This document shows positions 32,764 through 38,716 of a stretch of DNA of 38,716 bases, piece after piece. The stretch spans positions 1 through 38,716 of the forward strand of contig CALYAM010000011.1 in assembly GCA_944393565.1 (NCBI GenBank), read 5' to 3'. Under the pieces are notes generated by a model. The model was not told the origin of the DNA. It saw only the letters and a list, made by a program, of their open reading frames with translations, and made no database searches. The first letter of the stretch is position 1. Each line of letters starts with the position of its first letter. A program made the translations under genes and the position numbers. This DNA is from an uncultured Clostridia bacterium (lineage in GTDB: Bacteria > Bacillota > Clostridia > TANB77 > CAG-508).

Positions 32764-32809
32764 ACACAATAAAAGTGCGCGGATTCATTCACGCACTTTT
32801 ATTGTGTGT
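32764..32809. terminator. Bidirectional terminator between glmS and bofA
   Basis: ACACAATAAAAGTGCG and CGCACTTTTATTGTGTGT form a long near-perfect stem around a 12-base loop, between converging genes. Confidence 0.8.
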
Positions 32810-32819
32810 ATAATTACTC

Positions 32820-33083
32820 TCATTGTAAAAACAGCCTAAGCAAAATTAAAAGTATTGCCCCTGGTAAACCTAATATTCCTATAAAAATCGCTGTAATTAA
32901 ATTTAGTCCTATATGAAATTCGAAATTTACCCCAATAAAATTAATAGCATAAATAATTGCTGCGCCTAAGATTGAATTAAGTAATAGTTTTAATATTTTT
33001 TTTATAGGAAATACAAATATTTTTCCTAATATGAATATAAAAAAAATACATGCTAAATATACAATAATAGTATTTGTTTCCAA
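32820..33083 (-). CDS. bofA: Pro-sigma-K processing inhibitor BofA
   Basis: A sporulation membrane protein of 87 residues, the same length as the B. subtilis protein, if started at TTG 33083 after an AAAGGAG site (11 bases, a long spacing). The frame is open back to a TTG at 33146, adding a charged tail. It has two hydrophobic helices, then I-G-L-N-L-I-T-A-x-F-I-G-I-L-G-L-P-G, the BofA signature. In model spore formers BofA holds the SpoIVFB protease inactive in the outer forespore membrane. It follows yaaL. Confidence 0.88.
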   Translation of the reverse strand: METNTIIVYLACIFFIFILGKIFVFPIKKILKLLLNSILGAAIIYAINFIGVNFEFHIGLNLITAIFIGILGLPGAILLILLRLFLQ

Positions 33084-33151
33084 TATAACATCATCTCCTT
33101 TTTGTGTCTCCTTTTTATAGTAATTTTTATGATGTTTCTTGGACAAATATG

Positions 33152-33433
33152 CTATATTGCTCTATCTTGTGTTAATCTTAATTCAATTTCATTAATCATA
33201 TCCAATGCAAGTTCTTTGTTTTTCACTTTCTTTAATAAATAATCTAATTTTGATTGCTCAGCTTTAATTTGATATACATAATAATCAATTAATTCACCAT
33301 CTGCATATTCAAAATTTTTTCCTGCTACTTCTAAATCCAGTTTTGCCTTTATAACGCTTTTAATAAGCTCTAAATTTTTTTCTTCGTCTGTTTTTTCTGT
33401 AATTCTGTTTTCCCTTACAAAAGTTTCTTCCAT
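33152..33433 (-). CDS. yaaL: YaaL family (DUF2508) protein
   Basis: A 93-residue mostly helical soluble protein. The D-L-E-V-A-x-K-N-F-E-Y-A-D-x-E-L-I-D-Y-Y-x-Y-Q-I-K-A-E-Q block is typical of DUF2508. This family usually lies directly upstream of bofA, as here. GGAGG precedes the ATG. No molecular function is established. Confidence 0.88.
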   Translation of the reverse strand: MEETFVRENRITEKTDEEKNLELIKSVIKAKLDLEVAGKNFEYADGELIDYYVYQIKAEQSKLDYLLKKVKNKELALDMINEIELRLTQDRAI

Positions 33434-33602
33434 TATTTTTTTCCTCCATTATAATATTATTAGTATTATATGCATATTTTTCCATATTATTACTCCATTT
33501 ATATTCATAAAATAATTCTGTAATAGTTTATTTTGCTATAATTATATTGCAAAACATTCAAAATTATAGTAAACTATTTCTTATTAAGAGGAGGTATTAA
33601 TA

Positions 33603-34889
33603 ATGTTAGATATAAAATTTGTAAGAGAACACCCAGAATGTGTAAAAGAAAATATTAGAAAAAAATACCAAGATTATAAACTATCTTTAGTAGATAATGT
33701 TATAGCTTTAGATTCTGAAAATCGCAAGCTTAAGCTAAAGGGAGATGAGCTTCGTATGTCCCGTAATCATTTTAGTTCCCAAATTGGAAACCTTATGAAA
33801 GAAGGGAAAAAAGAGGAAGCAGAAAACTTAAAACTTAAAGTAAACTCTATTAATGAAGAACTTAATTCTAATGAGCAGTTAGAGCAAGAATATTCTGAAA
33901 AAATCAGACAAATTATGCTAAAAATACCAAATATGATACATGAATCTGTTCCAATTGGTAAAGATGATAGTCAAAATGTAGAAATTCAGAAATATGGTGA
34001 GCCTATCGTTCCTAGTTATGAAATTCCATATCATTCCAACATCATGGAAAAATTAAATGGTATTGACTTAGATTCTGCACGTCGTGTTGCAGGAAATGGT
34101 TTTTATTATTTAATTGGGAATATTGCAAGACTTCACTCTGCTGTTATTTCTTATGCAAGAGATTTTATGATAAACAAGGGCTTTACTTATTGCATTCCTC
34201 CTTTTATGATTAGAAGTGATGTAGTTACTGGCGTTATGAGTTTTGAGGAAATGGATGCTATGATGTATAAAGTTGAAGGTGAAGACCTATATTTAATTGG
34301 TACAAGTGAGCATTCTATGATTGGTAAATTTAAAGACCAAATTTTACAAAAAGCTGATTTACCATATACTATGACTTCTTACTCTCCTTGCTTTAGAAAA
34401 GAAAAAGGAGCACACGGTATTGAAGAACGTGGCATTTATAGGATTCACCAATTTGAAAAACAAGAAATGATTGTAGTTTGTGAACCAGAAGATAGCTATA
34501 AATGGTTTGATAAAATGTGGTCATATACAGTCGAATTATTTAGAAGCATGGACATTCCCGTTCGCACGTTGGAATGTTGCAGCGGTGATTTAGCTGACTT
34601 GAAAGCAAAAAGCTTAGATGTAGAAGCTTGGAGTCCTAGACAAAAAAAATATTTTGAAGTTGGTAGTTGCTCTAATTTAACAGATGCTCAAGCAAGAAGA
34701 CTTGGAATTCGAATTAAAGGAGAAAAAGGAAATTACTATGCACATACTTTAAACAATACTGTAGTTGCACCACCTCGTATGTTAATTGCGCTTATTGAAA
34801 ATAATTATCAAGAAGATGGTTCAGTAAATATTCCTGAAGTTTTACGTCCATATATGGGTGGAATTGCTAAAATAGAATCCAAATTATAA
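33603..34889 (+). CDS. serS: Seryl-tRNA synthetase
   Basis: A 428-residue class II synthetase. An N-terminal coiled-coil arm (residues about 30-100) grips the tRNA-Ser long arm. The core has the TSEHSMIG serine/ATP region, motif 2 around CFRKEKGAHGIEERGIYRIHQF, and motif 3 PPRMLIALIEN. AGGAGG lies before the ATG. The roughly 150-base leader is too short for a serine T-box and I see no T-box element. No in-frame CGG occurs. Confidence 0.97.
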   Translation: MLDIKFVREHPECVKENIRKKYQDYKLSLVDNVIALDSENRKLKLKGDELRMSRNHFSSQIGNLMKEGKKEEAENLKLKVNSINEELNSNEQLEQEYSEKIRQIMLKIPNMIHESVPIGKDDSQNVEIQKYGEPIVPSYEIPYHSNIMEKLNGIDLDSARRVAGNGFYYLIGNIARLHSAVISYARDFMINKGFTYCIPPFMIRSDVVTGVMSFEEMDAMMYKVEGEDLYLIGTSEHSMIGKFKDQILQKADLPYTMTSYSPCFRKEKGAHGIEERGIYRIHQFEKQEMIVVCEPEDSYKWFDKMWSYTVELFRSMDIPVRTLECCSGDLADLKAKSLDVEAWSPRQKKYFEVGSCSNLTDAQARRLGIRIKGEKGNYYAHTLNNTVVAPPRMLIALIENNYQEDGSVNIPEVLRPYMGGIAKIESKL

Positions 34890-34903
34890 AATTACAAGTT
34901 AAA

Positions 34904-34934
34904 TCTAAGAGTAGTCCATTTGGCTACTCTTAGA
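34904..34934 (+). terminator. Hairpin between serS and ysxC
   Basis: TCTAAGAGTAG and CTACTCTTAGA pair perfectly with a 9-base loop. There is no T-run after it and the ysxC ribosome site (AGGAGG) begins 6 bases later, so it may be a weak or processing stem rather than a full stop. Confidence 0.5.
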
Positions 34935-34953
34935 ATGAAAAAGGAGGTTTATT

Positions 34954-35544
34954 ATGATTGTTAAAAATCCAAAATTTGAAATTTCCGCAGTTTCTTCTAA
35001 GCAATATCCTTCTGGTGGACTTCCTGAAATCGTTTTAGTAGGCAGATCCAATGTTGGTAAATCTTCTTTTATAAATACTATTATAAATCGTAAAAACTTG
35101 GCAAGAACTAGTAGTGAGCCAGGTAAAACAAGGCAAATTAATTTTTATAATATAGATAATATTTTTTATTTTGTAGATTTACCTGGTTATGGTTATAGCA
35201 AAATGTCAAAAGAAGAGCAAATCAAATCTGGCCATTTTATTGAAGAATATTTAGAAAATCGCAAATGCATTTGCCTTATTATATTAGTAATAGATATTAG
35301 ACATATGCCATCTAAAGATGATATGTTTATGTATAAGTACTTAGTTAAATCAAATATTCCATTTATAATTGTTGCAAACAAAGCAGATAAACTTGGAATT
35401 ACAAAGGTAAATTTATCATTACAAGAAATTCAGCATGCCATCAACCCACTTTTTGATATTACCTTTCTTCCATTCTCATCTGAGCGAAAAATTTATAATG
35501 ATCCTATTTGGCATGAAATTGAAAAGGCAATATCACATATGTAA
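34954..35544 (+). CDS. ysxC: Ribosome biogenesis GTP-binding protein YsxC/EngB
   Basis: A 196-residue GTPase for 50S assembly. G1 is GRSNVGKSSF, G2 lies at T-x-G-K-T-R-Q-I-N-F-Y, G3 is DLPGYGYSKMSK (the family signature), G4 is NKADK, and G5 is near FSSE. Length is standard. It has a strong ribosome site and may be read with serS. Confidence 0.96.
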   Translation: MIVKNPKFEISAVSSKQYPSGGLPEIVLVGRSNVGKSSFINTIINRKNLARTSSEPGKTRQINFYNIDNIFYFVDLPGYGYSKMSKEEQIKSGHFIEEYLENRKCICLIILVIDIRHMPSKDDMFMYKYLVKSNIPFIIVANKADKLGITKVNLSLQEIQHAINPLFDITFLPFSSERKIYNDPIWHEIEKAISHM

Positions 35545-35585
35545 ATATAAGCTTTTCTGTTTTTCCATATTATAAAATAATATAG

Positions 35586-35620
35586 AAAAAAACGCCACAA
35601 AATATTTTTTTGGCGTTTTT
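35586..35620. terminator. Bidirectional terminator after ysxC and the DUF951 gene
   Basis: AAAAAACGCCA and TGGCGTTTTT with a 13-base A/T-rich loop, and T-runs on both strands, between converging genes. Confidence 0.8.
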
Positions 35621-35663
35621 CTAAGTTCTACAAGTAAAAGTTTTTAAGCAAAGCCTTGTTTAG

Positions 35664-35840
35664 TCATTCTATTTTCTCTTTTATCATTTTTAATGCTTTT
35701 GGTCTTTCTATTGTAATTTCATGTCCACATCCTTTGCATTTTAATTTAAAATCTACTCCAATTCTTCTTATTTCCCAAATTTTGCTTCCACAAGGATGTT
35801 CCTTTTTTAGCTTTACTATATCTCCAACCTTATATTCCAT
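35664..35840 (-). CDS. DUF951 small zinc-ribbon-like protein
   Basis: A 58-residue protein starting MEYKVGDIVKLKKEHPCGS; I use ATG 35840 (AGAGAGG site) rather than the upstream in-frame ATG at 35864. It has V-x-L-K-K-x-H-P-C-G, W-x-I-x-R-x-G-x-D-F and L-K-C-K-G-C-G-H-x-I-T-I-E-R, the DUF951 pattern; the three Cys and one or two His could bind zinc. Function is unknown. It lies 35 bases after gltX. Confidence 0.9.
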   Translation of the reverse strand: MEYKVGDIVKLKKEHPCGSKIWEIRRIGVDFKLKCKGCGHEITIERPKALKMIKEKIE

Positions 35841-35875
35841 ATGATAATTCCTCTCTATAAACATATAGTACAGTT

Positions 35876-37525
35876 TTATAAAAATTTATTAAAACGTTTT
35901 TTTATTCTCTCTTTTCCAAGAATTTGCATAATTTCATATAAATCCGGTGTGTTTGATCTTTTAGTAAGTGCAACTCTTAATACCGTACTAATATCACCCA
36001 CATGCCCTTTGTATTTTTCCGGCTCTTGTTTAAATAACTTAACTTCTCTTGCATAGCCCAGTTTTTCTGATAGATCTTTTATTTTATTAAACCAAACTTC
36101 TTTGTCATCATTTTGGTTATAATAATTGCTTTCATATTCGCTAAGTATAGTTTTAATTTCTTGCTTATTGGTAATCTTTTGGAATGCATATTCTTCTTGC
36201 ATCCTATCAAATTTATCGTCATACATGTATATTATACTATTTTTTACATCAGACCATTTTGCAATGTCTTTTCTTGGTTTTGTATTTCTTCGCTCTATAT
36301 TAAAAATTGAAATAGCATATAATTTATCTGCTTCTAGTAATTCCTTTAATTCACTATCATATCTTTTAGCCCATATTAAAGAATCATTATATACTCTCTC
36401 TGCTGTGTATTTTGAAATAACATTTTTAGATATATCTAATAACTTCACTAAATCAAATACAGCTCCACTTATACTCATTTTACTCAATTCAAATTTAAAT
36501 TCTTCAATGTTCTTTTCTTGGTTTTCTCTTCGCCAATTTTCAAAGTTTGAGTTTGCAATATTAAGCAAATATTCAACAACCGCTTCACTTGGTATTCCTT
36601 CTTCATGATAATAGCTAACAGCTGCTTCTGGGTCTTTTCTTTTACTAATTTTTCGTTTACTTCCATTTTCTTCTTTCATAATTGCTGCTGTATGTGCGTA
36701 TTTAGGCGCCTTAAAACCTAAAAGTTTAAAAAGTTCTAAGTGTAATGGAATTGATGAAACCCATTCATCTCCACGAATAACATGTGTTACTCTCATTAAA
36801 TGATCATCTACTACATGTGCAAAATGGTATGTAGGCAATCCGTCTGATTTAATAATGACAATATCTTGATCATTTTCTGGAAAGTCAATATTTCCTTTTA
36901 TTAAATCATGATGTCTTATTTTCCTATTTTCATCACCTTGTGATTTCATCCTGATAATAAATCTTTCTCCGTTTTTAATTTTCTCTTCTGCCATTTCAGC
37001 TGGTAAATTTCTATACTTAGCCCACTTTCCATAATAGCCTGTGCGTATTTTTAAACTTTCTTGTTTTTTTCTCATTTCTTCTAATTCCTCAGTAGTTGCA
37101 AAACATGGATAAGCAAGTCCTTTTTCTATTAAGCTTTTAGCATATGCTTGATATATTTCTTTTCTAGCACTTTGTTTATATGGTCCATATTCTCCAACAT
37201 CTGTGTTTTCTCCAGTCATGCCTTCATCTGGTATAATATCAAAATCCTTTAGAGATTCAATAATTTGTTGTACACCATTTTCTATTTCCCTTTTCTGATC
37301 AGTATCTTCTATTCTTAGTATAAATACTCCACCTGTTTGTCTTGCCATTTTTCTATCTACTGTTGCTCCAAATAAGCCTCCTATATGTACAAATCCTGTT
37401 GGGCTTGGAGCAAATCTTGTAACCATAGCTCCTTCTTGTAAATTCCTCTCTGGATACTTTTCTTCATAATATGAAATTTCTTTGGCATCTGGAAAGATTA
37501 AATTCGCTAAATCCTTATAACCCAT
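35876..37525 (-). CDS. gltX: Glutamyl-tRNA synthetase
   Basis: A 549-residue class I synthetase. The HIGH region is RFAPSPTGFVHIGG, and the KMSKS-type loop is KISKRKDPEAA. Glutamate-binding and domain-4/5 helical anticodon domains follow to the end. It is somewhat longer than the usual 480-500 residues. Whether it also charges tRNA-Gln cannot be told. It ends the operon apart from the DUF951 gene, and the start follows a GGAGGA site. Confidence 0.95.
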   Translation of the reverse strand: MGYKDLANLIFPDAKEISYYEEKYPERNLQEGAMVTRFAPSPTGFVHIGGLFGATVDRKMARQTGGVFILRIEDTDQKREIENGVQQIIESLKDFDIIPDEGMTGENTDVGEYGPYKQSARKEIYQAYAKSLIEKGLAYPCFATTEELEEMRKKQESLKIRTGYYGKWAKYRNLPAEMAEEKIKNGERFIIRMKSQGDENRKIRHHDLIKGNIDFPENDQDIVIIKSDGLPTYHFAHVVDDHLMRVTHVIRGDEWVSSIPLHLELFKLLGFKAPKYAHTAAIMKEENGSKRKISKRKDPEAAVSYYHEEGIPSEAVVEYLLNIANSNFENWRRENQEKNIEEFKFELSKMSISGAVFDLVKLLDISKNVISKYTAERVYNDSLIWAKRYDSELKELLEADKLYAISIFNIERRNTKPRKDIAKWSDVKNSIIYMYDDKFDRMQEEYAFQKITNKQEIKTILSEYESNYYNQNDDKEVWFNKIKDLSEKLGYAREVKLFKQEPEKYKGHVGDISTVLRVALTKRSNTPDLYEIMQILGKERIKKRFNKFL

Positions 37526-37535
37526 GTTTTCCTCC

Positions 37536-38628
37536 TTAAAAATTAATTACTTTACTCATTTTTTCTTTGTTTTGTTCCATTTGCTTTACAAGTTCAAATT
37601 GTGTTCTTGCCCTTTTTAAATTATGTTCTTTTATTTCTGAATTTGTATTAAAATATATATCTCCATTTAGATAATCTGTTAAAAATCTCATTCCATTTTC
37701 AAAAGTCATTAAAATAGCTGATTCTGGTAATTTTTCTTTTTCCTCTTTTGTTATTTCATTAGTTACTTGTTCCAAAAAGCCGATTAGTAAATGCCTCAAA
37801 CCTCAATTCTTCCCATATTACTTTGCATAAATCTTCCTCATCTTCTTTTGCAGTTGTACAAGATGTTCTGATTCCTTCTCCATAGTCAAATAATAGGCTT
37901 CCTGGCATTACAGTATCAAAATCTATTAAGCAGACTGCTTTAGGTCTATTTTTTTCAAATAAAATATTGCTAAGTTTTGTGTCATTATGTGTTACTCTAA
38001 ACGGAATTATTCCTTGTTCTAATTTTGTCATTATCGAATTTATAATATTTTTATGGTCTAACACAAATTCTATTTCTTTTTCAGCTAATTTATAACGTTC
38101 CAATCGCTTTGCCATGTTCTCTTTATTTTTAATAGCACAAATAAAATTATTGAATCTATATCTTGTATCATGAAATTTAATAATAGTTTCGCTTAGTTCA
38201 TTTATATTAAATCCGTTTAGCAATTTTTGAAAATGTCCTACTGCTCTTCCAGCCTCTTTTAATATATTAATATCATTTGTTGTTTCAAAGCTGACTGTAT
38301 CTGGAATATATTCCGTCATTCTCCAGCATCCATCATATAATGATGTTTTACTATTATCGCATGTCTCAATTACTCCTGCTGTAACAGAATCACTATTTTC
38401 CTTAATATATGCAGTCACTTTCTTCATATTTAGCATAACAGCTTCTATATTAGGAAAAACCTGTGTATTTACCTTTTGTAATATATATTGCACAATTTCT
38501 TGGTTACTTTGCATACATTCTAATTTATATGTTTCATTTATATGCCCACCTTTTAGTTTCTTTATTTTTTTTGGAGTACCCTTTATTTGAAATCTATTTG
38601 CTATGTCAAAGAGCAAATTATCTTCCAT
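37536..38628 (-). CDS. Phosphotransferase (sugar/hexosamine kinase-like), expressed through a +1 shift at CGG
   Basis: A 363-residue kinase of the aminoglycoside-phosphotransferase fold, close in pattern to N-acetylhexosamine 1-kinases. Visible motifs are LKGGHINETYKL at the N-terminus, the catalytic loop THNDTKLSNILFE, and the Mg-binding LIDFDTVMPGSLLFDYGEGIR. At codon 283 (37782-37780) the zero frame reads ACT AAT CGG CTT and ends six codons later. Skipping C gives N-G-F-L-E-Q-V-T-N-E-I and continues through ENGMRFLTDYLNGDIYF to 37536, the usual C-terminal helices. The ribosome site GGGAGGG precedes ATG 38628. It lies between an RNase J gene and gltX. Confidence 0.87.
37780..37782 (-). other. 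Putative +1 recoding site: CGG in the phosphotransferase gene
   Basis: The zero frame reads TTT ACT AAT CGG CTT TTT GGA ACA; the +1 reading after AAT is GGC TTT TTG GAA CAA. The restored N-G-F-L-E matches the chain expected from related kinases. Confidence 0.85.
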
Positions 38629-38638
38629 TTTTCCCTCC

Positions 38639-38716
38639 CTATACTTCCATTATAATTGGTAAAATCATTGGATTTCTCTTTGTCTTTTGAAATACATATT
38701 CTCTTAGATTATCTTT
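38639..38716 (-). CDS. rnj: Ribonuclease J, C-terminal end (cut by the window edge)
   Basis: The last 25 codons of a minus-strand gene whose start lies beyond the window. The end reads L-R-E-Y-V-F-Q-K-T-K-R-N-P-M-I-L-P-I-I-M followed by E-V-stop. The K-T-K-R-x-P-M-I-L-P-I-I-M-E-V tail is characteristic of RNase J in Firmicutes. It ends 10 bases before the phosphotransferase start, so the two are probably in one operon. Confidence 0.8.
   Translation of the reverse strand, partial: KDNLREYVFQKTKRNPMILPIIMEV

Noticed and set aside
33440..33602. A T-box riboswitch upstream of serS.
   Set aside because: The gap is short and A/T-rich; I find no T-box core sequence, specifier loop or terminator/antiterminator pair.
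9554..37782. Six sequencing or assembly errors, or ordinary pseudogenes.
   Set aside because: None of the six lies in a homopolymer, all are an extra C before GG, all resolve to Gly, and one gene has two. Random errors or decay would not share one codon, one direction and one residue.
9554..37782. Simple sense reassignment of CGG (to Trp, Gln or another residue, as reported in some other bacteria).
   Set aside because: Reassignment keeps the frame. Here the frame changes by +1 at every site, so another amino acid at CGG would not repair the proteins.

Overview
The window is AT-rich DNA from an endospore-forming member of the Clostridia, probably an uncultured gut-type lineage. The evidence is an alpha/beta small acid-soluble spore protein, YqfC/YqfD, BofA, a PdaA-type cortex deacetylase, and the Firmicute gene order yqfC-yqfD-ybeY-dgkA-era-yqzL-recO. 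About 45 protein genes (roughly 11,800 codons) fill almost the whole window. I found no tRNA, rRNA, CRISPR array or insertion sequence.

Layout. 1-12.1 kb (minus strand): a Tad/Flp-like pilus operon. Its genes are a CpaB-like SAF-domain protein, two degenerate MinD/CpaE-like proteins, a membrane-anchored TadA/CpaF ATPase, a fused TadB-TadC platform, and at least eight small N-terminally anchored pilin-like proteins, five of which begin MENA. 12.1-14.7 kb: a HAD phosphatase, a spore DNA-binding protein, a foreign-looking GNAT acetyltransferase and the ribosome hibernation factor. 14.7-22.5 kb (minus): a sporulation and housekeeping operon running from pdaA to recO. 22.8-25.8 kb: an agr quorum-sensing locus, with response regulator and sensor kinase on the plus strand and agrB/agrD converging on the minus strand. 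26.0-30.6 kb (minus): uvrC, a small membrane protein, ispH, a methyltransferase and a pseudouridine synthase. 30.6-32.8 kb (plus): glmS behind a glmS ribozyme. 32.8-35.6 kb: bofA and yaaL diverging from serS and ysxC. 35.6-38.7 kb (minus): the end of an RNase J gene, a sugar-kinase-like phosphotransferase, gltX and a DUF951 gene.

The main discovery is a recurring recoding signal. Five genes (cpaE-like, recO, the agr sensor kinase, ispH and the phosphotransferase) are broken in the plain reading frame. In all of them the break lies exactly at an in-frame CGG codon. Skipping the C, a +1 shift, turns CGGN into GGN (glycine) and restores a full-length, family-typical protein. There are six such sites, because ispH has two. 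One ispH site restores Gly-His-Pro-Glu, the loop carrying the catalytic histidine. I checked every CGG triplet I could find in the other genes. Dozens occur out of frame, and the only other in-frame CGG is codon 4 of the GNAT gene, which looks recently acquired. This suggests a lineage in which CGG is not read as a normal arginine codon but triggers +1 frameshifting, or quadruplet decoding as glycine, efficiently enough for an essential gene to depend on it twice. In this stretch it would govern pilus assembly, DNA repair, quorum sensing, isoprenoid synthesis and sugar metabolism together.
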